NCBI GenBank assembly: GCA_025618425.1
Contig: CM046851.1
Span: forward strand, 4,877,024-4,941,023
Reading direction: 5' to 3'
Length of the DNA: 64,000 nucleotides
Source of the DNA: Heliocidaris tuberculata
Lineage: Eukaryota; Echinodermata; Echinoidea; Camarodonta; Echinometridae
Below, in pieces: positions 10,825 through 22,047 of the stretch. The notes beneath the pieces were generated by a model. The model was not told the origin of the DNA. It ran no database searches and saw nothing but the letters and a program-made list of their open reading frames with translations. Both the position numbers and the translations under genes were made by a program. Position 1 is the stretch's first letter, and each line of letters begins with the position of its first letter.

Positions 10825-11346
10825 GGGTGTGTTTATCGGGGCGATTCTACCTTCTAATCGGCGACTCAAGTCCCTGATTAGCTTACCAGTTACCGGCCGT
10901 AACCCTCGATAAACACGAACGCGACTTGATTACCTCATTAGCTTACCAGACTTGAGTCCCGCAAAAAGGTAGGATTTGATTACCATTTGAGCCAGATACG
11001 CGACTCTAGTACCGGCGATAAACACAATGCAATTTGATTCGCGAATATATTTCGCAACTTCACACTCCCGTTTCCGGTTAGGACGAAAGCGCGCGCCTAC
11101 TAGCCTAACTAGCTAACTAAACAGCACAGTACGCGTGCTGAAAAGGCGCGCGCCAGAATTGACCTTTACTTCCTAGGCCATTTAGCTGGATCCTGCGCGA
11201 TGTAAAGCAACGGGCTATCCCAGCTTTGAGTCGCGACGATAAACACGGCATCCTGAGAAACCGCATTCATGGGCGCAATCGTATCCGCGACCCTATTCGC
11301 GAATCAAGTACCCTTTTCTAATTTCTAGAAAACGATAAACACACCC
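10825..11346 (-). mobile_element. 522 bp Harbinger-like MITE, right (inverted) copy
   Basis: This is the reverse complement of 10055-10575 with only scattered differences along its length. It is flanked on both sides by CTA (10822-10824 and 11347-11349), a 3 bp target duplication. Three-base duplications and GGG...CCC termini are known from PIF/Harbinger elements; the assignment is by that pattern only. Confidence 0.85.
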
Positions 11347-11639
11347 CTAGTCTACGCGACACACTCGTTGACTCGTAGACGCATAACTAATTGTCATTTT
11401 ATCACTGCAAACATGCGGCGTGCCGTGATAAATTGCTGTCTATGATTTGTGTGGATGATTGTATGCAACTTTTCAGGTAAACTTTACTCTTCTTGTGAGT
11501 GACCATGACGTATGTATAATATGTATATAAGACCCATTTTATGTCGCCATCGGAGCATGCGTGTCGACATGTCGGCAAAGTCCAAAACCAGTACTTTTGT
11601 CGCCAAAGTGGCGACATCAGGCGTGTCGATACCAGCACT

Positions 11640-11740
11640 AAAACTGACTCTGATCGGACCCAGGTTCGAATCGCAGTCACGCCTTTCGGATGGTGACGTT
11701 AAAGGTCGGTCCCAGTCTCCCAGATGTAAATAATTATATT
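11640..11740 (+). mobile_element. SINE 3' half with B box
   Basis: A B-box-like AGGTTCGAATCGCAG is followed by GGATGGTGACGTTAAAGGTC and GGTCCCAGT, a GACGTTAAA...GGTCCC tail typical of invertebrate tRNA-derived SINEs. No A box is seen, so the copy is 5'-truncated. A related tail is at 56340-56360. Confidence 0.6.
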
Positions 11741-14514
11741 TTTCATTGATACACGTCTGTCAAAACTCAATTGCACACACATGCACTCCCACACACACAC
11801 ATTTCCACTGGTTATTAAAAGGGACAGAAAATTGATATTTTCCTATATGTTCTTAGAGTATGATTTTTTTTCAACATTTCATCAAATTACTTGTGGAAAA
11901 AGAACTTTCTTGTTTGAAGGAGAGGGGAATGGGGATGATCACTCCTGCTTCCCAGTCTCAAAGGGCATAAGAATGTAAATATCCCACATACAGTATACAC
12001 TAAGCAGTAACATATATATCAGCATCATCATAACCCATTCATTCAGAAAAATAAAAAATTGAATGAAGAATCAGTCATATAATTACATATTTCTAGATTT
12101 GAATGAATGTTTGTTTTCAAGCAAACAAAGGGTTATTACGAGCTCGGAGTTTTCGTGTACGTGAACGAAAATTAGTGACCTCCAACAGATTGACTGGGAA
12201 ACTTGAAATTACAATAAGGTAATTAAGTGCTGTCCTTGTTCGCTTGCAACTGCCATCATGGCTATAGACAAAGGGTTAATGAAAAAAAAACACAACTCCA
12301 AATAGGTTTGCTGTTCCTGTTGTTTGTAAGTTTAATTTTCAAGGCCATTGTCATCATTTTAATATTTACGCCAGCTCTGCAATCTACACCATTATTTTGA
12401 CAAACACGTTCATCGCCAGTGCACCTACACGATGTGCATGCAACATGATATGACTACAGGCTAAATGTCTGCTGTTCGCTGGCAGAAATGATCACATTAA
12501 TGATTAATCAGTTAATTTGATTTCTATATGAGGACTTCAAACAATACCGCTGTCTTCATTTCTTGTTCAATCTATTGAGAATGATATTTTTCAAGGGCTT
12601 CCTAGCAACACTTCCACGGGGATAGATTTTTTTGTTTTTATATCGAAGCATTATTCTCACTGCCATTAAATCCATCCCAGACCTGGCCACCCTCATTTCG
12701 CTTAAAAGCGAGGCTATGCTCTCTCGTATATCGCCTCCGCTCAAGACTAAAAAGACATCACTGTCACTTTCTCAACAAAAATATCAATCTTATTTCCCAT
12801 AAGTTCGATCGAAAAACAGGGCTATGCTCTTTTGTATGTCATCTCAGATCAAACCAAGACATCACCTACCCAGTCTTTGAGAATAGTTCTCCGTTTTCGA
12901 GTATTCTGGCGTTATCTCTGTGTGCACCATCATGTATACTCTGCCCTACATTGACAGGAGCAAGCAACTGCAAAGTTGCACAAATCTCATAATGTCCTCA
13001 TTAAAAACACACAGCCTTTTTTTTTTCTTCAAACACTGGTGTTTCCCATGCAGTGTATAACATGGACAGGCGTTCCGGAGTAAATGTTTGTCGGTGTTTC
13101 ATTCCCGCTAATTCTTAACAAATTAAAGAAGGCAGTATGCTTCCTTTAGTCGAAAGTAGAGCAGTATTTAACTTGCATTGAGGGGAGTTCCTCTAACATT
13201 TTGAAAAGTCAACTCGTCCCTCGTCACAGGGAGGTGTGATCAGTCCAAATTTGCAGGGGGAAAAAATAGATTAATCTGCCAATAAGACCTATAAAATTTA
13301 CAAATTTGCAGAAAAACGTATTGCTAACAGAAATTCTAATGGAGTTAGGTGTTTGTGTATGTGGGGGGGGGGGGCTGCACAACCATTCGACCCCTCTAGC
13401 TAGTGATGAGCGAATGAAAATAGGATAATGTATGGAATTATATCAGTCATCATCGAAGCTTTGTACTATCCAGTAAAAATGACCACGAGTAATGAACCGG
13501 GTCAACGAATGAAATTAGAGTAAGAAGAACCGTCCAGTTGGGTTAAGCATTCGGCATTGAACGACGTGGACTGTGAATAATTAATGTCGTGGTTATGAAA
13601 TACTAGTATAAGATATTTCAATGAGAAAAATAAATACGATTTAGGTCATCTGCAATTTGTCACCTGACAAATTTTTTGCTTTGAGAAAAAAAAGGATTCA
13701 GGGAGAAAACAGATCTGTAAAACAGCTACAAAGGTTATCGCAGCTAGCGGCTCTTCTTTTTTTAGGCAAGGGTGGGGGTGGGGGTGGGGTGAGGATGTTT
13801 GAATGCGCACAAATATCGATTTGCCAACTTATTTAATTTCTTATTAGACGTCCGCCGTTCGAATTTGCACCGACGGTTTCCATACGTCAATTGTTGGTCT
13901 TTACTCGTGGGGGAAATAGCTACTTGAATCTCAGCCCCTACACCGTTATGCAAAGTGCCATTGCGACCAAGGAGGAAAAAAAAAATTAGAAAACGAGAAT
14001 CTGAATAGTAATGGTTCTCAAAATTGCTTTTGCTTGTTGAAAACGTTTTTTGGAGGGGGGGGGGGGATTTCCCCAATGCCTCCTTGAAAAATCCTAGTGT
14101 CTTCATTTAATACTGGCCAGTAGGTAGCGGACATAATTACGTCATGACATAACCGTGTATGGCTATACCTACTGTGGGTCGCTGAAACTATGTCACGGAT
14201 ATTGGGGCGATAAACTGCTTACGGGAAAGCCTTGGACGTATAGAATGATCCGCTGTGAGCTGCTTTTGGCGAGGATGTAAAAGATCCGACCCCATGAGAA
14301 GAGAATAGTAACTCTAAGCATAGATTATATGTCCTTTAATCTTTTCAAATAAAAGACAGAATCAAATGTCAATGACATAAAATCAGTGCTTCCAGAACGC
14401 GATACCTGAAACCATTTCCATTTCGCCATCCGTGACACAGTTTCTATTAAAGCAAGTGCTGACATTATACCGATTGTTTTATCTCTTACCTAATTCGGCT
14501 TCATTTTTACATAA
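11741..14514. other. Intergenic sequence without genes
   Basis: Apart from CA-rich text near 11780 and poly-G runs near 13362 and 14057, I see no repeats or genes. The 114-codon minus-strand ORF at 13762-14106 is low-complexity (poly-Pro, poly-Lys) and not supported. Confidence 0.4.
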
Positions 14515-14775
14515 AAAAGGTTTACGGTTCACCATGCATGTGGTTAGTCCTGAAGAGGACTGTTGAGCATAGAGGAGGAGAAGTGGAGAGAAGAGGAGGA
14601 GAAGTGGAAAGGCGAGAAAGACGGAGCGAGAGAGTAGAGTAATCTTTCTTGAAATTGGGTGGAGTCCTGAGAAGGACTGTAAACCAGAAGAGATGCGAAG
14701 AGTAGAGAAGGCGATGAGGTGAGAAGGCTCGACGTTCCGGACAGCTTGACTGTCCGTCATCAAGAAAAGATAGAA
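14515..14775 (-). mobile_element. Penelope-like element fragment (terminal region)
   Basis: Read on the minus strand, TGATGACGGACAG is followed by a short loop and CTGTCCGGAACGTCGAGCC (14726-14761). Two small hairpins, AGTCCTTCTCAGGACT and AGTCCTCTTCAGGACT, follow. This layout resembles the terminal repeats of Penelope-like elements, which are known to carry hammerhead ribozymes. Here the two conserved core segments look altered. No reverse transcriptase is present. Confidence 0.5.
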
Positions 14776-15245
14776 AGAGAAGAAGAAAGAGGTATCAGTA
14801 TAGCATAAGGAAAGATAGAAAAAGAAGAGAAAGAAGAAAATAAAGAGATGCATTGGGAACGATAGAAATGATAGAAGAAAAGATGTAGGAAGGGAAGAAT
14901 GAAAAGAAATATAAGGAAAAAGAAAGAGGATATGGATGTAAAAAAAAAAGAAAAAAGGAAAGACAGAAAGAGAACCTACAGTAAGAAAGATAAAGAAATA
15001 CAGAGTTAATGACAGAAGAACATTTGAAAGAAGAAAAATATGGAAAAACAAGGAAAGGAAGAGAAGCTGATGATAGGAGGAAGAAGCAAAGAATAACATA
15101 AGGAAATATAAAGAAAGAGAAAAAAGAATTACATAAGGAAAGATATAAAGAGAAGATGAAAGAAAACAAAAATGCATGATAATGATAGAAAAAGAATATG
15201 TTAGAAGACTAAATACAAAGAATAACATTAAAAAAAAAGTTTAGA
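14776..15245. repeat. Purine-rich (GA/GAAA) tract, about 470 bp
   Basis: An irregular + strand run of A and G, pyrimidine-rich on the other strand. It yields long Ser/Phe/Leu frames on the minus strand (249 and 124 codons), which I regard as composition artefacts. Confidence 0.85.
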
Positions 15246-15601
15246 TAGATGAAAGAAGAAAAAGGAAGGAAATGTATAACGAGGAAGGAAAAGCGCGTAC
15301 AGCAGCTGACCTTTACTTCTTGGGTCAAACTGCGCACTACGCTGCGCAATGGCAGAGCTTGAATTGAGCTTGATGAAAAATTGCATGAACGCTGTCCCGC
15401 TGAAACCGTGTTTTAAAACGTCGTTTTCATTTGTGATTCATGTTTGTGATTCTAGCTCCAAAATCTGCATGAACGCACCCTAAGAGGCGTTAAAAATCAC
15501 GAAGGGTCCTATATATACCTTCATTTAAAATGACGCCATTAAAAAAACATGGCATTGTATGCCCGACATTGTATTTTGTATTGTTGTATTCATATAGAGC
15601 C

Positions 15602-15735
15602 CAGGGCCCGTCTTATAAAGAGTTGAGATTGATTCGAATCGATCGCAACTCCTATCTCTTAAGTACATAGTTACGATTAATTTTAAGTTGCGATCGATTC
15701 GAATCAATCGCAACTCTTTATAAGACGGGGCCCAG
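15602..15735. mobile_element. Palindromic MITE, CAGGGCCCGTCTTATAA family, copy 2
   Basis: Begins CCAGGGCCCGTCTTATAAAG and ends with the inverse. Inside, ATTGATTCGAATCGATCGCA pairs with its complement, making almost the whole 134 bp a hairpin. It is better preserved than the copy at 4359-4509. Confidence 0.85.
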
Positions 15736-16910
15736 AAGTGCTGGAGCGATAATCATTATATCTTTCTACCAAAACAGAAAAAATCGAAAGAGTATTATGA
15801 TATATATATATCATAATACACTTTCTCCCCCGCCGTATTTTTTTTTCTTGCCTTGTGGAGGGGCGCGGGGCGGCTAAAATTAATTTTGTTTCACCCCTCT
15901 CTCTTCCCGCCTTCCCTCACTTGGGGCGACTACGGTATACATAGAGATTTTGTACAACACTGCATCTATTTACTTCAAAATTTATGAAATGCAATGTATT
16001 TTGTTATATTTTGAGGGGGGCATGCAGGAGTAAAACGAGTTTGCCTTCTCCAACTTTATCTTAGAGGAAAACCCTTGCCCAACACTTCCTTGCCTAGATG
16101 TAGATTTTGTTTCTACAGTTCTACAGGCCTAAGACAAACTGCATCTGTAAGTATGCGAGGGAGCGTAGTGAGAGATTGTAGATCTTATGAACGTTGAAAA
16201 TGTGTATCTTAAAGCGCTAATATATTTTCCATTGTGATATTTTAAAATGACTGAAGTCATATAACTTATTTTTGTCTTGAGAGGAGGATCTGCTCCCTCC
16301 CACTACTTCGGGAGCCTTGTGGTAGACAAAATTTATAAAGTGCAATAAATACATCCATGAGCAAGCAAATTGGTATCTGTTATTGTTGAAATTTTCATCT
16401 TAAAAGGGGGGGGGGGGAGGAGCTTATTATACATGGTCATACATCACAATCATTTCATGCAATTTACTTTCTTTTCTTTTCTTTTCTTTTTTGTTTGTTT
16501 TTTTATTTGTGTCTTGCGAGGGGGCCTATAGAGGGGACAGAATCACTTACCGTACATTAAACAAGAAAATTTATGATTGCATGTGATATGGGGGAGGGGG
16601 GGGGGGGTAAAAACTATTTTCCGGCAGTCTTTTAATAAAGGAAAACATCTGCCATCCCCTCAATTTCGTCGCCTCTGGTAGACATGGTCTTACAATGCTC
16701 TGCTATATCTCCATCTATATGTAAGGGAACGTAGCAACCAAGCTAGAACATTTACGTTTTGTAATATTGAAATTTGCCTTTTAGATCTCTAGAAAGCCAT
16801 TTATATATTTTATTTTCTTGTTAAGGCACAGACACTATTTACCCTTAAACCTTGATACTAGATGAAAGCATCCGACCCATTGCTTTCAATAGCAATGGTA
16901 GGCAGGGTTT
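15736..16910. other. Intergenic sequence with poly-G runs
   Basis: Contains a small ATATATATAT palindrome at 15798-15822, G runs near 16408 and 16599, and a (TTTTC)n stretch near 16470. No gene is seen. Confidence 0.4.
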
Positions 16911-17070
16911 CTATAATGTTTCAGTTTCAGTTTCAGTTTCTTGATTCATATTTCACATTTACAGTATAAATTGTAAAAACAATAAAAATGGTACAAACGA
17001 ACATAAAATCTATTGTCATAGAAAATAAAAGAAGGAAGAAGGAATGCAGTATTAATTGAAAAGACTGGGC
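16911..17070 (-). mobile_element. Probable non-LTR retrotransposon 3' tail (minus strand)
   Basis: (TTTCAG)4 at 16919-16942, then TTGATTCATATTTCACATTT. Read on the minus strand this is an AT-rich end followed by a short tandem tail, the usual layout of LINE 3' ends. No coding part is recognised. Confidence 0.4.
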
Positions 17071-18320
17071 TAAAATAAAAGTGAAATATTGAGGAGCCCA
17101 AGGAGAAAGCTACGCTTGTGAGTTATAGGCTCCAAAGAGTAATAAGATTGATAATAGTCTTTAAAAATAGTGGGAGCGAGTAATGTATGATACAACAAAA
17201 TGAGTATAAAAGTAAAATTATTGTATCGCAGTAATCGATTCGCATTCAACATGTTCAAGAAATTGTATTGGATGGTAGCGTCAATTTCATTACAGCAATA
17301 TTACATGTATAACAATTCACATTATTTGGATAAATAAGGATGTTGATGATCACAACGTATATTGATATTCGAGGGAATTTTTGAAATGATTATAGCGGAA
17401 ATAAACCTTATTATAATCGCTGTATTGAAAAATTGTTCATGTTTTTTCTTAAAAGGGGTCTTTCCAAAATTAGACTCATTAAAGAATTGATCCTTGAAAA
17501 TAGAAGCCATTTATCAAACATAACCTTTTTTCCATCACATGTCTTCCTGGCTACATAAGAGATACATATTCTCAGAAAGTTCATGATTTTTTTTTTTTTT
17601 TTTTTTTTGGGGGGGGGGGGGGGCTTGATGAAGAAACAGAGTGAATGTTGTCCTCTGTCCAAGATTTGCGCTCAATGATTTCATCTTCTGTATAACTGCC
17701 GAGGGGAGAGACATGTATTTCTTTGTTGAAACTACGTAATTCTTGGGAGCGATCGAGTAAAAGGAGTACTCATTGTCCTTGATGATTAGTGGCATGGGGT
17801 GGCCCAGGCGTCAAGGGGCACATGCAACATGGGTGCGGGGGGGGGGGGGGTCTAAGTAGGCGGATGAAATGTGAATTAGCCATAAATTAACTCAGGCCTC
17901 CTATCTTCACACAACAGATTCCTAATAACTAGAGGTAAAGTCAAGCAAGGTGTAATATGTGAAAAAAGGGGGATACTTTTGAAATCGCTTTGTTGCCTTG
18001 AGTTGTTTTTTGTTACACTGACTCAGAGATAAATAGATATATAAGTAGTTTAATCAGTCAATCGATCAATCTATCTAACTTGGTTATATTTATGTATTCC
18101 TCCCAAATCTTCTCCTTTCTCGCTTACTATCTCCTTCTTTCTTTCCCTTCCCCTCCTCTTTCCCTTCCTCTCCTCTTTCCTATTCCTGACTTTTCTTTTC
18201 TTTCTCTGACTTTTCACACTTGTTATCTTATTATTTGTGTAGCGTAAGTCTTTGTATCTTTGTTTTGCTTCTGATTATGTATCTTTTTATATATTTGATG
18301 CGATTCTGTTGTATATATGT
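17071..18320. other. Intergenic sequence with T and G homopolymers
   Basis: A T(20)-G(16) compound run lies at 17587-17623 and a G(14) run near 17838. CT-rich text lies at 18100-18210. No gene is seen. Confidence 0.45.
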
Positions 18321-18765
18321 ACATGCATATCTGATTGTAAATTGACCCCTTCAGCCTTGCTGCTGGTCAATCATCATATACCAATAAATAAAAATAATAA
18401 ATGAATAATCAGCGATCAATTAATCAATCCATCCATCCATCCATCAATTTCATTTGATCAACAAAATCATTCACTTATGCATGTTATTTCGTAATCGGCC
18501 AGTTATTCTATCAATCTGTCAATCAATCATTGAATCAATTAATCACCTTATGAATCATTCAGTAAGTTAATCATTCTATCAAATCAATGAATCAATCAAT
18601 AGATTAATCAACCAATCAGCCAGTCAGTTAATCATTCGATCAGTCAGTCAATCAATCAATCAATCTATAAATTAATTAATCAATTTCAATCGAGCAATCA
18701 ATCAATCAATAATTCATTCCATCAATTATTAAATCCACCATTAAATTAATTCCTTCTTTGCTTTC
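18321..18765 (+). mobile_element. Probable LINE 3' end with expanded CAAT-type tail
   Basis: TTGTAAATTGACCCCTTCAG, then CCTTGCTGCTGGTCAATC and ATACCAATAAATAAAAATAA, resembles LINE 3' UTR ends. It is followed by 350 bp of ATCAATCAATC-type repeats. A comparable end (CAGCCCTGCTGCCCTTC ... AATAAACCATT) is at 27708-27800. Confidence 0.45.
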
Positions 18766-19367
18766 CCGAAGATATAACTCTGCATAACATAATTATTCGC
18801 TGCAGTTCAAGAAGAAGTAGTAGAATCATAGTGCAGAATAACAAGAATAACAAGCATGTACTTTTGAGGAGTATTTCCAGAGTTTGATATATTCTTTAAG
18901 TTCATCTTCCTCCCGATGACACTTCGTAGATAAAGTGGAGAGCATCCGAAATGAAGTGGAAATCAACAGGACTGGTGACCTTTTTTGATCATGTACCCTT
19001 TTCAAGTAATTACTTCCAAGTAATTAGACAAAACATGTTGTATATTGTGTGTCGTTCTCGAGCAAGGGGAGGAACAGTAGAGGGTCATCTTTATACGAGG
19101 AGGGGGGGGGGGGGTAATGGTTTAAAAAGCAAAGAAATCAAAATTTAAAGATGCAGAAGGAAGGGTGTGAAGAGAGAGGGGGAGTAGCACTAGGCAGTAA
19201 TTACTGGGAAGAGGAGGAACGGCGAATTACAGGGTTGAGAGAATAAAGAGGGATGAGGGTGCGGTGTTACAAATACTGATGTGGTGGAGGGGGAGGGGGG
19301 TATTCTCATGGGAAGTAAGGTTAGGGAAAATGTTAGTAAAGAGGAAGACATGAATTCAGTAAGAGCA
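18766..19367. other. Intergenic purine-rich sequence
   Basis: Only AG-rich text and poly-G runs (19100-19112, 19290-19300) are seen. Confidence 0.4.
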
Positions 19368-19375
19368 TATAAAGA

Positions 19376-19673
19376 GAGGTAACCTCGCTAGTCATAAGGA
19401 CCGCTATTCATAAGGACCACTTATTCATGAGGACCACTTATTCATAAGGACCGCTATCCATAACGCGTGACTAAATGAATAGCGGTTTTGCACGAATTGC
19501 GGTCCTTCTGAATAGCGAGCAAACCATAGACAAATTTCCTCGCTATCCATAAGGACATCCATTCATAAGGACCACTATTCATAACTACTCTTAAGGACCG
19601 CTATTCATTGCGTGTGTTAAATGAATAGCAGTTTTCTATGAATAGCGGTTCTTATGAATAGCGAGCGGACCCG
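19376..19673. mobile_element. 298 bp MITE with 8 bp target duplication, ATAAGGACCGC family
   Basis: Flanked by TATAAAGA on both sides (19368-19375, 19674-19681). The ends (GGTAACCTCGCTAGTC and inverse AGCGAGCGGACC) are imperfect inverted repeats. Inside, CATAAGGACCGCTATTCATA variants recur in direct and inverted orientation at least ten times. Relatives are at 59150-59426 and 54944-54996. Confidence 0.85.
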
Positions 19674-20085
19674 TATAAAGAAGTTTGAGAGAAGGAAGAT
19701 ATATGATATGTATTTGTGACAAATAATGGCGAGAGGGGGTCTTTGAGGAGGTTAAGTATATTAAGAGGGAAGGACAGAAAGGGGTTTGTCACGAAACTTT
19801 TAGAACCACAGAGAGAAAGAGATAGAAAGATATAGGAGATCGGTTAAGTGCCAATTAAATGAAGTACCTGTAATTCAGTATCTAACATCACCTTGGGCTT
19901 GAGTTGACACGACGGTGCATTCTTAATTGAATCCAAGCTTGGCACCTTGAAGTTTAGAGTACATCGCTCTAACGGTCCCAGCTATCCCTCTCATTTACAT
20001 CCTACCCTGGGGAACACACTCTTGACACTTTTTGAGTGCATGGGGAACCGTTTTTGTTCCAAATCATTTAGAAGATAACAACTTT
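19674..20085. other. Intergenic sequence without features
   Basis: Nothing supportable is seen. Confidence 0.35.
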
Positions 20086-20910
20086 TTCCATCTTGGAATA
20101 GCTTTTTTACACTCTTTTCCCTTAACGGTATGTTTTGCTGCTCACTTTTAACAGTATGTAACACCTTCGAGAATAACATTAGTCTTGCATGAATGCCAGC
20201 AGGCTTGGGTGACGGACGAGGAATTCATATGAGAAAACTTGTGCTGTATGCATTTTTCATGTTTTTAGCTGCATACATTATGCGACGATGGGACAGACTC
20301 AAACTAGCGTGTTGTCTCCAAAACAATTGGGGCTAAAATGAATAAAGGGTGAATGTAGTATTCACTAGGCCTACACTTATTGTGTTCATTTTACTTCATG
20401 AAATTACTCAAAGAAACTGACTTATTTTATACGTAGGTCCTATCATTAATGCAGAAAGCTTTTTAAAGTAGACAACACTTGAAAAAAAAAGGGTTAAGAG
20501 AAACAGCTTAATTTTGTCATCTGGGAATAGCTCTTGTACATCTTTTACTTTTGACAGTATTTCACACCTTCAAGTCAACAGTGATGAATTTCAACAACAA
20601 CAACAAAAAAAAAAAAAAAAAATGCCAACAGGTTTGGATGACAGAAGAGGATTTGAAATGAGACTTGTATACCTTTTTAGTTTCAGACATTGTAAGAGGA
20701 TAATAATAGACCCAAAATAACACGTTTTCCTCGAAAATGCTTTGTGCTAAACTGAATTAATGATGAATTTAGTCTCCAATACATTTTTTAGATTAAATTG
20801 TTCCTTTTTATTGACATTACTCTAAGAGACTGTCTAATTTTGTAAGTAGGCACTAGGATTGACTGAATGATTGTAAAAGTTGATAGCACTTGAAGAAAAA
20901 GAAGATTCTC
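20086..20910. repeat. Diverged tandem duplication, period about 430 bp
   Basis: CATCTTGGAATAGC at 20089 and CATCTGGGAATAGC at 20518 start two parallel series: a TTTTAC..CTTTT block, GCCAGCAGGCTTGGGTGACG against GCCAACAGGTTTGGATGAC, and a GACAACACTTGAA against GATAGCACTTGAAG block. The second unit has gained a CAA/A run. No gene is inferred. Confidence 0.65.
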
Positions 20911-21007
20911 TAGATTTTTGTAGATTTTAGTTAATGTTGAAGTTTTTTAGTAACTTGAAATACATGCACATGTTAGGCTGGACATTAATGATTAATGAAT
21001 CACTTTC

Positions 21008-21312
21008 CACTTTAATAATAATAATAATCAAACATTCTTATAAAGCGCATTACACATAAGCAAAATTGCATGTCTCTATGCACTTTAGGAGAGGAAAGAA
21101 AGGAAAGATGCACTGGGTTCATGATTCTGATTAACTATAAAGTGGTGAAAAGGTATGTCTTTAGAGAATTAATGAAGTTTTCATAGGAATTTATACTTTT
21201 CAGATATTCAGGCAACTTGTTCCACAAAAGAGCGGCAGAATATGTAAAAGACCTTTCCCCGTATGATTTTGTCATTATTTGTGGAACGCAGAGCAGGGAC
21301 TTTGAATTAACC
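21008..21312 (-). mobile_element. 5'-truncated CR1/L2-like LINE 3' end, copy 1
   Basis: On the minus strand the frame encodes the C-terminal end of a non-LTR reverse transcriptase protein (SKSLLCVPQIMTKSYGERSF, then AALLWNKLP, ending YLFTTL), with its stop near 21135. A 3' UTR of about 110 bp and an (ATT)n tail at 21013-21029 follow. Homology to the copy at 40.7 kb stops at about 21302, so the element is 5'-truncated. The two copies differ at very few positions. Confidence 0.85.
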
Positions 21313-21785
21313 AAATACATCTGAACCCTTCAGATATAGTAAGGTTCCATCATGACTTAATTACCTTATAGTATAGTATGTCGAATTAAATCAGCATGAC
21401 TGACGAGTCTACTGATTTAATATCGATGTTACGGTAACGAGGTGAAGTTATTGTGTAACTTTGTGCACTATATGTGGACGTTGGACGATCCAAATGCTGT
21501 TACTATTATGGAGGGGCCGCGGAGCGTTTTTGAAGGGGGGGGGGGCTGATCTGATTTAACTCATTAATGTCAATTTTCGAGCCTTTTTTCCGAGATTTTT
21601 TTAAAACGTGTCTACTATATTCTTAGTCATACCTTTAGTTAATGGTAAGCAAATATCAGATTTACTTTGTTCATTTTCAAGCTTCGATTAATTAGTTACA
21701 TCATCAATTAAAGAAGAATAGAAAGCTGAGGCCTAAAGCCAAAGACTTTTCGACATACTGTATAGGTAGCTTTATAGAGGAGTAC
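21313..21785. other. Intergenic sequence without features
   Basis: Only a G(11) run at 21536-21545 is noted. Confidence 0.35.
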
Positions 21786-22047
21786 TCGTTTTTCCGAAGG
21801 TTCATAATTCCGAAGGTTCGTAATTCCAAATCACAAATTTCGCATAGCTGGGAGTTCATAATTTCGAAAGAGAAATAGGGTTCATAATTCCGAACATTTG
21901 ATGCATTACTTCATAACTTTTCGGAATTACGAGCCTTCGTAAATATGAACCTTTTTTTCATTTTCGGAATTATGAACCCCATTTCATTTTCAGAATTACG
22001 AACCGTAGGAGTCACGAACCTTCGGAAAACGAACCTTTGAAAAACGA
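21786..22047. mobile_element. MITE-like repeat of CCGAAGGTTCGTAATT motifs
   Basis: The ends TCGTTTTTCCGAAGGTTC and its partner (reverse strand TCGTTTTTCAAAGGTTCG) are inverted. The 262 bp interior is made of direct and inverted variants of TTCATAATTCCGAA. The build is like the 19376-19673 family, but the motif is different. Confidence 0.75.

Larger units (their letters stand above)
9811..11646. repeat. Outer degenerate inverted repeat enclosing two MITEs
   Basis: CTGCTGGTGTCGGCATGG at the left, and further GTCGCCATGTCG and GTCGACATG motifs, are matched on the opposite strand by 11530-11646 (GTCGCCATCGGAGCATGCG ... GTGTCGATACCAGCAC). The pair of 520 bp elements lies between. This suggests an older inverted-repeat element that received later insertions. 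Confidence 0.5.

Noticed and set aside
14479..15228. 249-codon minus-strand ORF that looks like a membrane protein
   Set aside because: Ser/Phe/Leu content follows from the GA-rich + strand; no motif, and its start lies in the purine tract.
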